This document shows, in pieces, positions 23,953-32,541 of a stretch of 64,000 bases of DNA. The notes below the pieces were generated by a model. The model was not told where the DNA came from and did not search any database. It saw only the letters and a program-made list of their open reading frames with translations. The translations under genes were made by a program, and so were the position numbers. Each line of letters opens with the position of its first letter. Position 1 is the stretch's first letter. Source of the stretch: an uncultured Eubacteriales bacterium (GTDB lineage: Bacteria > Bacillota > Clostridia > Oscillospirales > Oscillospiraceae); NCBI GenBank assembly GCA_900544975.1, contig UQXI01000002.1, forward strand, positions 43,541 through 107,540, given 5' to 3'.

Positions 23953-25286
23953 AAATTCAGCTTTCCGATCATTTCAATTATAAAAAATTGCTGCGGTTTA
24001 CCCTGCCCTCCATTGTGATGATGATTTTTACATCAATTTACGGCGTTGTGGACGGGTTTTTTGTTTCCAACTTTGTGGGGAAGGGGCCCTTCACTGCGGT
24101 GAACTTCATTATGCCCTTCCTGATGATTCTGGGAGCGGTGGGCTTTATGTTTGGCGCAGGTGGCAGCGCCCTCATTGCCAAAACTCTGGGCGAGGGAGAT
24201 CCAGAGCGGGCGAACCGCTTGTTTTCCCTCTTTGTCTATGTGTCGGCGGCCTGCGGCGTGGTGCTTACGGTGCTGGGGATTGTCTTTCTTCGGCCCATTG
24301 CAGCGCGCATGGGAGCGAAGGGTGAACTGCTGGAGCATTGCGTGACCTATGGCCGGATTGTACTGCTGGCGCTTCCAGCGTATTTGCTTCAGTTTGAGTT
24401 TCAGAGCTTCTTTGTCACCGCAGAAAAGCCGCAGCTGGGTCTCGCGATGACTGTGGCGTCAGGACTGACCAATATGGTGCTGGATACCCTGCTGGTTGCG
24501 GTGTTCCCCCTGGGCCTGAAGGGAGCGGCAGCGGCCACGGCCATTGGTCAGTGTGTCGGCGGGATCATCCCAGTCCTGTACTTTTGCCGTCCCAACTCCA
24601 GCCTCCTGCGCCTGACGAAAACCAACCTGGACGGCCGGGCGCTGCTGAAAGCTTGCACCAATGGCTCCTCTGAGCTGATGAGCAACATTTCCATGTCCAT
24701 CGTGAACATGCTTTACAATGCCCAGCTGCTCCGGTATGCCGGGGAGGATGGGGTTGCAGCCTATGGAGTGCTGATGTACGTAAATCTGGTTTTCCTGGCG
24801 GCGTTCATCGGGTATTCCGTGGGCACAGCGCCGGTGATTGGATATCACTATGGCGCGGGCAATCACAGGGAGCTGAAGGGGCTGCTGAAACGGAGCCTGG
24901 TGATCATTGGAATTTGTTCGGCTGCTATGGTGGTGGCTGGGGAGGCTCTGGCATGGCCCCTCTCTCAGGTATTTGTGGGGTATGACCAGGGACTGCTACA
25001 CATGACCTTGCGAGGGTTTGTGATTTATTCCTTCTCCTTCCTTTTTGCAGGGATCAGTATTTTTGGTTCTTCGTTTTTCACTGCGTTGAACAACGGATTG
25101 GTTTCTGCGGTGATTTCATTCCTGCGGACCCTGGTGTTTCAGGTGGCGGCGGTGCTGATTCTGCCCCTCTTTTGGAAGCTGGATGGAATCTGGGCTTCCA
25201 TGGTGGTGGCGGAGCTATTGGCATCGGTGATTACGGTGCTGTTCCTGGTGGGAAAGAGAAAGCAGTATCACTATGCGGGCCGCTGA
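23949..25286 (+). CDS. MATE-family multidrug efflux transporter
   Basis: A 445-residue protein with twelve hydrophobic segments in two homologous halves. The N-terminal KLLRFTLPSIVMMIFTSIYGVVDGFFVSNFVG and GAVGFMFGAGGSALIAKTLGEGD are typical of MATE NorM/DinF-type antiporters of Firmicutes; these use Na+ or H+ gradients to expel cationic drugs. Start at ATG 23949, overlapping the marR stop; the frame runs upstream through marR sequence only by chance. Confidence 0.92.
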   Translation: MKIQLSDHFNYKKLLRFTLPSIVMMIFTSIYGVVDGFFVSNFVGKGPFTAVNFIMPFLMILGAVGFMFGAGGSALIAKTLGEGDPERANRLFSLFVYVSAACGVVLTVLGIVFLRPIAARMGAKGELLEHCVTYGRIVLLALPAYLLQFEFQSFFVTAEKPQLGLAMTVASGLTNMVLDTLLVAVFPLGLKGAAAATAIGQCVGGIIPVLYFCRPNSSLLRLTKTNLDGRALLKACTNGSSELMSNISMSIVNMLYNAQLLRYAGEDGVAAYGVLMYVNLVFLAAFIGYSVGTAPVIGYHYGAGNHRELKGLLKRSLVIIGICSAAMVVAGEALAWPLSQVFVGYDQGLLHMTLRGFVIYSFSFLFAGISIFGSSFFTALNNGLVSAVISFLRTLVFQVAAVLILPLFWKLDGIWASMVVAELLASVITVLFLVGKRKQYHYAGR

Positions 25287-25298
25287 AACCAAGAGAGC

Positions 25299-25329
25299 CC
25301 TGCTGCAAAATCTTGCATGTTGCAGCAGG
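25299..25329 (+). terminator. hairpin after the MATE gene
   Basis: CCTGCTGCAA / TTGCAGCAGG, a perfect 10-bp stem with an 11-base loop, 13 bases past the stop. It is followed by ACCCC rather than a T tract. Confidence 0.6.
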
Positions 25330-25380
25330 ACCCCATGTTTATTTCGTAGAATGCACCCAAAACTCTAGTACGTTGTGACC

Positions 25381-25663
25381 GCGTTCAGCGAATTTATAAT
25401 GACTACCATAGACGGACACAGGGACTCGCCCCTACGGTGATATCGTCACATGAAATATGAACAGATTCTTTGGAATTACCGTAAAACGCACCCTATTTTC
25501 GCCCCAAAAGGGGCATTTAAATGACAAAATGCGTCGGACAGTTTCTTCCCTCCTTCGCCGTTCGCCGTAGGGGCGGACCCATGTGTCCGCCCAGCAGAAA
25601 CATCTTGCGTTTCCCTCCTACGTTCGGCGAATTCGTAATGCCTACTGCAGGAGGACACATAAG
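25381..25663. repeat. composite inverted-repeat element, cluster 2
   Basis: Right half of a degenerate unit at 25381-25435, a conserved spacer of about 130 bp, and a second unit from 25567 to about 25663 whose right arm has decayed (GAGGACACATAAG). Together with the hairpins at either side this fills the gene-free stretch 25287-25769. Confidence 0.8.
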
Positions 25664-25723
25664 TATTCTCTTGCAGCGGCATGAGAATGTATCAGCAAAG
25701 TAGAGATATACCATAACCGGCAT

Positions 25724-25763
25724 CAGGGCCTATTGCAAAAGCGAAATTTTGCAATAGGCCCTG
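25724..25763 (-). terminator. long perfect hairpin at the 3' end of the GNAT gene
   Basis: A 17-bp perfect stem CAGGGCCTATTGCAAAA / TTTTGCAATAGGCCCTG with a 6-base loop, seven bases from the GNAT stop. It lacks a clear T tract. Confidence 0.65.
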
Positions 25764-25769
25764 TGGCAT

Positions 25770-26204
25770 TTATGGAATCTTTGCTGGAAGCGGTTTTGAG
25801 AGGAAGAGCTCCGCCGGCTGCTGGTACCCCGGGGCGTCCAGGAGCAGGTAGCCGCAGTCCCGGTAGCCCAGTTTCCGGTAAAAGTGTTGGGCCGATTCAT
25901 CCGATTGGGTGGAGACCAGGACCATCCCGTGTCCCGCCTGGATCAGTTGCGCTTCCCACAGGGACATGGCGGCCCGTCCATAGCCCTGCCCCCGGTATGG
26001 CGCTTCCAGGAGCAGCAGCGTGAGGAAGGGGATCGTCTCCCAAAAGAACTGATGCCGCAGAATTCCAATGGGACGGTCGCCGGTTGTGATCCAGTATGCC
26101 AGTTGCTCCCGGGTGGCTCTGTGAAAGGCTGCTTCGGGCAAATGAGTGTCCAGGGTAGACCAGAGAGGCCAATCCCCGGGTAAGGCCGGCTGAAGGTGTA
26201 GCAA
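25770..26204 (-). CDS. GNAT-family acetyltransferase
   Basis: A 144-residue protein. The acetyl-CoA-binding motif A is LLLLEAPYRGQGYGRAAMSLWEAQL near 75-100, followed by VLVSTQSDESAQHFYRKLGYRDCGYLLLD. The start is TTG 26204, seven bases after GGGGGAGGAG; a longer open frame reaches into the upstream gene and is not supported. The stop of the deacetylase-like gene is 17 bases upstream, so the two probably form one transcript. Substrate unknown. Confidence 0.8.
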   Translation of the reverse strand: MLHLQPALPGDWPLWSTLDTHLPEAAFHRATREQLAYWITTGDRPIGILRHQFFWETIPFLTLLLLEAPYRGQGYGRAAMSLWEAQLIQAGHGMVLVSTQSDESAQHFYRKLGYRDCGYLLLDAPGYQQPAELFLSKPLPAKIP

Positions 26205-26220
26205 AGCAGGCTCCTCCCCC

Positions 26221-27546
26221 TTATTTCGGCCGGTCTGGCGAGATGACTTTGGCGGCGTCAAAGAGGTCTGCCACCTGGCCGGCTTCTTCGGTGATGCGGG
26301 TGCCGTTGATGGTGCGGCGGGACTGGCGGATGTAGGTATTTTCAATCTGCACCCAGCTGTTGACGCTGGAATCCAGGGCGCAGAAATACCGGAATCCCCC
26401 CTCATAGAGGGTCTGGAATTTGGCGCCTTCATAATTGGCCAGATCGCTGCCGTTGGCGTAGAAGAGGATGCTCACAGGTCCCAGAACCGGCTCCAGAGCC
26501 TCTTTCCACTGCTTGACGTCCTGAGCCACTTCCTCTTCGGATGCCTCGCCATAGCCGATGCCGTCGTAGGTGAAGCTGGCAAATTCGTAGCCGGTGTTCA
26601 GTAGGCTCTGGGCTACCTTTCTGGCAGAAGCCCGCTCGGTCTCGTCGGTGATGTCGTACCCCAGGGGGCCGGGGTCGCCGGAAATGCCCAGGACAGCCCG
26701 AGCGCCCCGGTAGGAGAAGTCCGGATGCTGGGCCAGGAAGGCCTCCAGGACGGAGACCAGGTCATAGCTGCCTGTGGTGGTTTTGCCCTCGGCGTCGGTG
26801 TATTCGCAGGCAATTTGTCCGCCGGAGGCCACCACCAGCCGCCGGGCGAAGCCGTCGTTGGCCAAGCTGGTGGTATAGTGGACGGGGACTTGGGAGAGAA
26901 TCAGGGGCTTCTTACCCGCCGGCAGCAGAATCTGGCCGGGCTGATAGGTTCCGGTCTCATCGGGGACCGCCATATGCTCTGTGGAGACCAATACATAGCC
27001 ATTGTCGTAAAGCTGCTCCAGAATGGCGGTGAATTCCGAAACCGTCAGGGAGTTCCGGGCGTAGTAAGCGGCGTTGTCGTCATCGTCAAAAGCCCGCGCG
27101 GTATCGGCAATGAGGGGCTGGAAGGAGATAAAAGGGACCTTCCCCACATCCGGCCAGGCGGTGAGGGTGTCTTTGGCTGCGGTATAGTCTGCGACGGCGT
27201 TTTGGACTGCAGGGTCCTCTCCGGTGCAGGTACCCAAGAGGGTGATGGCTCCGTCATAGTCGTACTGCGCGGCCAGGTTCGCCGCCTGGAGGAGCAGGGC
27301 CTGATTCTCATTCTCCGTGGGATCCATGGTGTTTTCCGAAGTGTCGGGTTTACTCGGTACGGGGCTTTTGCTGGCCAGATTGACAAGGCACACGATGAGG
27401 GCAATCACTGCCGCCAGTCCGGCCAGGACCAGAAGCAGAGGGAGATATGCCTCTTTAAATGTTTGCCAAGGCGTCTTTTTCCGCCGTTTCCGGCGCACAG
27501 GGGGCTGGTCGTAAGATACCTGCGGATTGCTTTCGTGTTGATTCAT
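26221..27546 (-). CDS. membrane-anchored degenerate polysaccharide-deacetylase-like protein
   Basis: A 441-residue protein with a basic cytoplasmic start (VRRKRRKKTPWQTF), one membrane segment at about 35-58, and an extracytoplasmic region. From about 138 (KVPFISFQPLIADTARAF, SLTVSEFTAILEQLYDNGYVLVS) the pattern is that of NodB-type polysaccharide deacetylases. The His of the usual Y-H-S/N-I motif is replaced (SFQPLI), and no HxxxH metal site is apparent, so catalysis is doubtful. It may have a structural or binding role at the wall. ATG 27546 with GGCGGGAGG upstream. Confidence 0.6.
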   Translation of the reverse strand: MNQHESNPQVSYDQPPVRRKRRKKTPWQTFKEAYLPLLLVLAGLAAVIALIVCLVNLASKSPVPSKPDTSENTMDPTENENQALLLQAANLAAQYDYDGAITLLGTCTGEDPAVQNAVADYTAAKDTLTAWPDVGKVPFISFQPLIADTARAFDDDDNAAYYARNSLTVSEFTAILEQLYDNGYVLVSTEHMAVPDETGTYQPGQILLPAGKKPLILSQVPVHYTTSLANDGFARRLVVASGGQIACEYTDAEGKTTTGSYDLVSVLEAFLAQHPDFSYRGARAVLGISGDPGPLGYDITDETERASARKVAQSLLNTGYEFASFTYDGIGYGEASEEEVAQDVKQWKEALEPVLGPVSILFYANGSDLANYEGAKFQTLYEGGFRYFCALDSSVNSWVQIENTYIRQSRRTINGTRITEEAGQVADLFDAAKVISPDRPK

Positions 27547-27680
27547 GAATTCCTCCCGCCTTTCCGTCAGTTATGTTTACATTCATAATATCGAATTACA
27601 GCGGATTTTGCAATGGAAAACCAGAAAAATTTGTAGAAAATTCACGGTTATTTTTTGGAAAGGGAGGAAGAGGAGGAAAT

Positions 27681-28532
27681 TTAAGCGGAGATCTGGCGCC
27701 GGGCCCGTTCCAGGAGGTCCAGCAGGGTGGGAATCTGCCCCTCGAATTCCACGCCGTACCAGCTGGCCGTGGGGCTGGCGGCAGTGGCCGCAATGGACGC
27801 GGAGACAAAGCCGGCGGCGACCTGGGCTGCTTGCTCCAGGCTGAGTCCGTTCATGAGGCCGCCGACGCAGGCAGAGGCGAACAGATCCCCGGTTCCGTGG
27901 TACGATTGAGGCAGGCGGGGAAGGCCATAAGAGAAGCGGCGCCCCGCCTGATCCAGTCCCAGGACGCCCACCAGGCCAGGCTGCGGCTCCACGCCGGTGA
28001 GAAGTGCCTGACAACAGCCCAGGTCCAGCAATTTTTTCAGCAAATCCTCCATATACTGGGGACAGGGGGCGGGATCATAGGGGGTACCGGTGAGGAGGCA
28101 CGCCTCTGTCAGGTTGGGGACAATGATGTCCGCCTGGGCGCATACCCGGGCCATGGCCTGGGGGAACTCCGGCCCGAAGCCGGCATAGAGCCTGCCGCCG
28201 TCCGCCATAGCCGGATCTACGAAAATCAGGGAATCGGAATGCCGGAATTCCTGGAAGAACTCCATCACCTGGCCGCACTGGGCAGGAGAGGCCAGGTAAC
28301 CGGTGTAGATGGCGTCAAAACCAATCTTCTGGGTCTTCCAATGGTGGGCAATGGGCGCCATCTGAGCCGACAAATCCAGGCAGGTAAAATCCTGGAACAG
28401 GGTGTGGGTGGACAACACCGCCGTGGGAACCACGGCACATTCCACCCCCATGGCGGAGATGACTGGCAGAGCCACGGTGAGGGAACAGCGGCCCAGGCAG
28501 GAGATGTCCTGCAGGGTGACAATTCGTTTCAT
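27681..28532 (-). CDS. pdxY: pyridoxal/pyridoxamine kinase
   Basis: A 283-residue ribokinase-superfamily enzyme of the family's normal length. Features: IVTLQDISCLGRCSLTVALPVISAMGVECAVVPTAVLSTHT at the N-terminus, DAIYTGYLAS, FVDPAMADGGRLYAGF, IIVPNLTEACLLTG, and the ATP/catalytic motif SYHGTGDLFASACVGGLMNG near 220-240. It phosphorylates vitamin B6 vitamers in the salvage route to pyridoxal phosphate. The symbol is by similarity; pdxK is also possible. AAAGGAGGTACC precedes ATG. Confidence 0.9.
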   Translation of the reverse strand: MKRIVTLQDISCLGRCSLTVALPVISAMGVECAVVPTAVLSTHTLFQDFTCLDLSAQMAPIAHHWKTQKIGFDAIYTGYLASPAQCGQVMEFFQEFRHSDSLIFVDPAMADGGRLYAGFGPEFPQAMARVCAQADIIVPNLTEACLLTGTPYDPAPCPQYMEDLLKKLLDLGCCQALLTGVEPQPGLVGVLGLDQAGRRFSYGLPRLPQSYHGTGDLFASACVGGLMNGLSLEQAAQVAAGFVSASIAATAASPTASWYGVEFEGQIPTLLDLLERARRQISA

Positions 28533-29288
28533 ATGCGGTACCTCCTTTTTCCAACAGGATACTCCAAGCTGTGGAATCTGACAATTGCCAGACTCGAAAT
28601 GAAAATCAGGGCCAGGACCGTGCAGGATGGGAAGCCAAAAAATTCATAAGTGTGTGCTATGGAAAGACATTTGAAGCTGTTCGCGTTGAGCCACAGAGCG
28701 CTTTTAAAAAGAAAGCTGGAAAGTATGGGGAAAGTGGAGAAAATTTCCAAGGGAAGTACCAAATCCGACAAAAGAAGCCGAGGAAATCCGGGGGAATGTT
28801 GTGATTTTGACGGGGAAATTATTCACTTTACTTGTCCGCTCCGGGCGGATTGTTGAGAATGCTCAAAAAGGGCCGGAATTGCAGGGGGGTATTTCATAAA
28901 AACCTACAATTTTTCCGGATTTGCCTGAAAAAAGCAAAAATAAAGTTGATTTCTACCTGACAATGTGGTATAGTACAGTGCAACCGCTGAAAAGCGAAAT
29001 TTTGCAGCATATTTTCGCACTGCGGACAGAAGGTCTGCCAGCGGCAGAATTGCCTGGTTTTTTATTCGAAATAACGTATAAATATGTAAAATTTCTGCGT
29101 CAAAACTTGCCGCCATATGGAGAAACCGCCGAAATGAATACGAACATTGGAAAAATGCAAGATTGTGCTTGCTTTTTCTCGGACTGGGCAGTATACTTGT
29201 TATATGTTAATATTTTGTTGCCGTTTCCCGGCGCAAATATTAAATGCGGCTGGCAGTTCCCAGCCAAAATTATGAAGGAGGAAAAGAA
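28533..29288. other. intergenic: importer promoter and long leader, no gene
   Basis: 28560-28940 is AT-rich with short ORFs lacking ribosome sites; nothing recognised. The promoter at 28946-28974 starts a leader of about 305 bases before the substrate-binding-protein gene. The leader contains TCTGCCAGCGGCAGA and an overlapping stem CCAG-GGC...GCC-TGG followed by six T (about 29037-29066), resembling an intrinsic terminator. Confidence 0.55.
28946..28974 (+). promoter_or_regulatory. sigma-A promoter of the peptide importer
   Basis: TTGATT (28946-28951), 17-base spacer, TATAGT (28969-28974). No better candidate lies between here and the gene. Confidence 0.7.
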
Positions 29289-31298
29289 ATGAAAAAGCTG
29301 TTAGCTCTGCTGCTGGCTGTGGTCATGGTTCTCTCCCTGGCTGCATGTCAAACCGGTAGCAACGACCCCACGGGGACTGAGGCTCCTACCGAAGGCCCCA
29401 CCGACGAGACCCCCACTGAGGCACCCACCGAGGCTCCCACTGAAGCCACTGTTCGCGAGAACAAGTTGATCTTCGGTACCACCACCGATATCACTGGCGA
29501 CTGGACCAATGGTCTGGTAACCAATGGCGCTACCGACATGATGATCTGCAGAATGATCAATGACTACGACACCCTGGTAACCGACCAGGAAGGCAACTAC
29601 GTGGAGAACCCCACCGTCCTGAAGAACTGGGAGCGTGTGGACAACGAAGATGGCTCCGCCACCTACACCATCTCCATCAACGAAGGCCTGACCTACAACA
29701 ACGGTGAGCCCATCACCATTAAGGACTATGTGTTCAGGCTGCTGCTGGTCTGCGCGCCTGCTGCCAGCGAGCTGAAGTTCACTGCTGCCACCGCTGACAC
29801 GATTGCTGGCGGCGTGGACTACCGGGACGGCACCACCGATGTGCTGTCTGGCCTGAAGATCGTTGACGACTACACCTTGGCCATGACCATCGTTTCCGAG
29901 TACGCGCAGTACTACTATGCGGATACTTACGCGAGCATCAGCCCCTGGAACATCGCGTTCTGGATTGGCGAAGGCTATGACGTGGCTGACGATGGCGAAG
30001 GCTGCTACTTCACCAAGGACGGCGAGAAGATCGTGATGAACAGCGAAGGCATTAAGGATCACTTCAATGCTGCCAAGTCCGCTGCTTCCAACGTGGTTTC
30101 CGCTGGCCCCTACAACCTGGTGAGCTACAATGCTTCCACCGGCCAGGCCACTCTGGAGATCAACCCCTCCTATGCTGGCAACTTCGAAGGCCAGAAGCCT
30201 TCCATCCAGACCGTGGTCATCAGCAAGACCGAGAAGAGCACCTGGGCTGACGCCCTGAAGACCGGCGAGATCAACGTGTACGAAGGCATTGCCGATGGCA
30301 CCGAAGTGAACACCGTCATGGATATGATCGACGCTGGCGCCGAGCTGAAGCCTGTGCAGTATGACCGCGCTGGTTACGGCAAGATCCAGTTCTTCTGCGA
30401 CGTGACTCCCACCCAGTTCAAGGAAGTCCGTCATGCCATTGCCATGCTGCTGGACCGCGCCAGCTTCGCCGACACCTTCTGCGCTGGCTGGGGCTCCGTG
30501 GTCAATGGTCCCTATTCCGCCGCTATGTGGCAGTATCAAGAGTCCAAGGACGTCCTGGCTGATGGTCTGAATGCTTATCCCTTCGACGTAGACGGCGCCA
30601 ACAAGGTCCTGGACGAGGGCGGCTGGACTCTGAACGCCAATGGCGAGGCTTGGACCGGCGAAGGCCTGCGGCACAAGGAAGTCACCGCTGAGCAGGCTGA
30701 GAACATGGATGAGTGCGTCACTCTGTCCGACGGCCGTATCCTGATGCCTCTGATCATCAAGTGGTGCTCCACTGCGGAGAACCAGGTTTCTGACCTGCTG
30801 GCTACCATGCTGGCCAACTCCGACAACGTGAAGAACGCTGGTATGTCCATCGTTCAGGATTCCGTGGACTGGGATTCTCTGTTGAATGCCGTGTATCGGA
30901 CCGATGCCGATGGCAACGCTGCTGCTCCCTACTACTCCATGATTAACATGGCTACCAACCTGACCTCCACCATCTACGACTATTCCTTCAACTGGACCGA
31001 TGATCCCGCCAAGGTGGCCCTGGGCTACAACACCAACTACCTGTACGACATGGGTGAGGGTGGTCTGGACCAGCTGTCCATGGACATGGTCTACGCTGTG
31101 GAACCCGGCGATGAGGCTGCTTACCTGAAATACTGGCAGGATTACATCCTCCGTTGGAACGACATGCTCCCCGAGCTGCCTCTGTACTCCAACATCCTCG
31201 TGACCGCTGTTCCCACTTGGGTTGAGAACTACGAGGAGAATGCCTACTGGGATTTCGCCCATGCTGTGTTGTACGCTACCATTCCCAGCGCACAGTAA
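29289..31298 (+). CDS. oppA: peptide ABC importer, substrate-binding lipoprotein
   Basis: A 669-residue SBP_bac_5-family protein. The signal peptide MKKLLALLLAVVMVLSLAACQ ends in a lipobox LAAC (C20). A Thr/Pro/Glu linker (TGTEAPTEGPTDETPTEAP) precedes the mature domain, which reads LIFGTTTDITGDWTNGL..., TYTISINEGLTYNNGEPITIKDYVF, and further cluster-C features (EVRHAIAMLLDRASF, Y..DVDGANKVLDEGGW). It captures oligopeptides or similar solutes outside the membrane for the permease encoded downstream. Start ATG 29289 behind GAAGGAGG. At 669 residues it is longer than the usual 520-560. A terminator separates it from the permease genes, allowing excess binding protein. Confidence 0.88.
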   Translation: MKKLLALLLAVVMVLSLAACQTGSNDPTGTEAPTEGPTDETPTEAPTEAPTEATVRENKLIFGTTTDITGDWTNGLVTNGATDMMICRMINDYDTLVTDQEGNYVENPTVLKNWERVDNEDGSATYTISINEGLTYNNGEPITIKDYVFRLLLVCAPAASELKFTAATADTIAGGVDYRDGTTDVLSGLKIVDDYTLAMTIVSEYAQYYYADTYASISPWNIAFWIGEGYDVADDGEGCYFTKDGEKIVMNSEGIKDHFNAAKSAASNVVSAGPYNLVSYNASTGQATLEINPSYAGNFEGQKPSIQTVVISKTEKSTWADALKTGEINVYEGIADGTEVNTVMDMIDAGAELKPVQYDRAGYGKIQFFCDVTPTQFKEVRHAIAMLLDRASFADTFCAGWGSVVNGPYSAAMWQYQESKDVLADGLNAYPFDVDGANKVLDEGGWTLNANGEAWTGEGLRHKEVTAEQAENMDECVTLSDGRILMPLIIKWCSTAENQVSDLLATMLANSDNVKNAGMSIVQDSVDWDSLLNAVYRTDADGNAAAPYYSMINMATNLTSTIYDYSFNWTDDPAKVALGYNTNYLYDMGEGGLDQLSMDMVYAVEPGDEAAYLKYWQDYILRWNDMLPELPLYSNILVTAVPTWVENYEENAYWDFAHAVLYATIPSAQ

Positions 31299-31334
31299 TC
31301 CCGGCTTGACCGGCATTTGATCCCTGCGACTCTA

Positions 31335-31366
31335 ATGGGGACGGGCGTCTGTCCGTCCCCATTTTT
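31335..31366 (+). terminator. terminator between oppA and oppB
   Basis: ATGGGGACGG (31335-31344) pairs with CCGTCCCCAT (31353-31362), followed by TTTTT. Partial read-through would give more binding protein than membrane subunits. Confidence 0.88.
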
Positions 31367-31495
31367 CTACCACAACTTTTTTGCCAGGCAGGTTTTCAGA
31401 TCTAATAGGTTGCGGTAGGAACTACATCGCAGAGAAATACAAGGGGAAAGAACTCACCTCGACTTAGCTTGAGTTGAAAGGGACCCCGGAAATGG

Positions 31496-32527
31496 ATGGT
31501 GTTTGTTTTGACAAAATATGTTTTGAAACGACTGGTGTACATCGTGGTGGTCTTTTTCATCGTTTCTTTCCTGATGTACTGCCTGTTTAGTCTGATTCCG
31601 TCAGACCGCGCAAGAACCCAGCTAGAGCCACTCAAGCAGAAATTGAAGCCTGATGTATATGAGCAAATGTATCGCGATCTCCGAGACCAAATGGGTTTGG
31701 ATGATCCGATTGTTGTGCGTTACCTGCGGTGGATGGGCCTCGCCAAAGATAAAATGAGCGGGGAATACCACGGCCTTTTGGAGGGATACTTCGGTTTTTC
31801 CCAAATGCGCCAGAAAGATGCAATCGACGTCATCAAGGCGCCGATGGGCAATACCATTTTCTTTAACTTAATGACGACATTCCTTACTTTAGCGGTGACC
31901 ATACCGCTGGGTATTTGGTGTGCTGTTCGCAAAAACAGCAAATTTGATCAGGGTGTGCAAGCTTTCACCATCTTGGGATATAGTATTCCACAGTACATTA
32001 TTGCACTTATTTTCGTGTTCGTGTTCGCCGTGCTTCTGCGTTGGTTCCCCGTCAATGGTGCGGCAACGCCTGGCGCAAATTATACCGGACTGCGTGAATG
32101 GACCGACCGGCTGTATTACATGGCACTTCCCGTCATTGTCAGTGTGTTCAGCGCCCTGGGTAGCATGAGCCGTTATGTGCGTGCTTCCATGGTGGATGCA
32201 CTGAGCATGGATTGCATTCGTACCGCCCGGGCAAAGGGCGTGCGTGAGCGGGTTGTGATTTACTCCCACGCCTGGCGCAATGCACTGCTGCCTGTCATCA
32301 CCTCGATCATCGGCTGGTTCCTGTCTATTTTCTCCGGTTCTCTGATTTTGGAGAATGTGTTCTCTCTGAATGGTATGGGCAAGCTGTACATCGATGCCCT
32401 GAACGCCAAGGATGCGGAGCTGTGCTTGGCCATTCAGATGTTCTATACCATTGTTGCCCTGGTGGGTAACTTGATTACAGACCTGGCCTATGGCGTTGTT
32501 GATCCTCGGGTCCGGGTGAATAAGTAA
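31496..32527 (+). CDS. oppB: peptide ABC importer, permease subunit 1
   Basis: A 343-residue BPD_transp_1 permease of the OppB/DppB type: N-terminal KYVLKRLVYIVVVFFIVSFLMYCLFSLIPSD, periplasmic-side loop with KPDVYEQMYRDLRDQMGLDDPIVVRYLRWM, and the EAA loop YVRASMVDALSMDCIRTARAKGVRERVVIYSHAWRNALLPVIT near 235-275, which contacts the ATPase. It forms the channel with the OppC-like subunit encoded 14 bases downstream. ATG 31496 has only a weak upstream site; TTG 31508 is an alternative start. Confidence 0.92.
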   Translation: MVFVLTKYVLKRLVYIVVVFFIVSFLMYCLFSLIPSDRARTQLEPLKQKLKPDVYEQMYRDLRDQMGLDDPIVVRYLRWMGLAKDKMSGEYHGLLEGYFGFSQMRQKDAIDVIKAPMGNTIFFNLMTTFLTLAVTIPLGIWCAVRKNSKFDQGVQAFTILGYSIPQYIIALIFVFVFAVLLRWFPVNGAATPGANYTGLREWTDRLYYMALPVIVSVFSALGSMSRYVRASMVDALSMDCIRTARAKGVRERVVIYSHAWRNALLPVITSIIGWFLSIFSGSLILENVFSLNGMGKLYIDALNAKDAELCLAIQMFYTIVALVGNLITDLAYGVVDPRVRVNK

Positions 32528-32541
32528 AGGAGGCGCTGAAG

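Noticed and set aside
28571..29242. Short forward ORFs between pdxY and oppA
   Set aside because: No ribosome sites, low-complexity Lys/Arg/Ser-rich translations, and the second half lies within the importer leader.
29301..31316. 671-residue open frame antisense to oppA
   Set aside because: It mirrors the codon pattern of oppA, has no ribosome site, and its composition (Val, Gly, His-rich) fits no family. The forward frame has a lipobox signal and a clear SBP domain.
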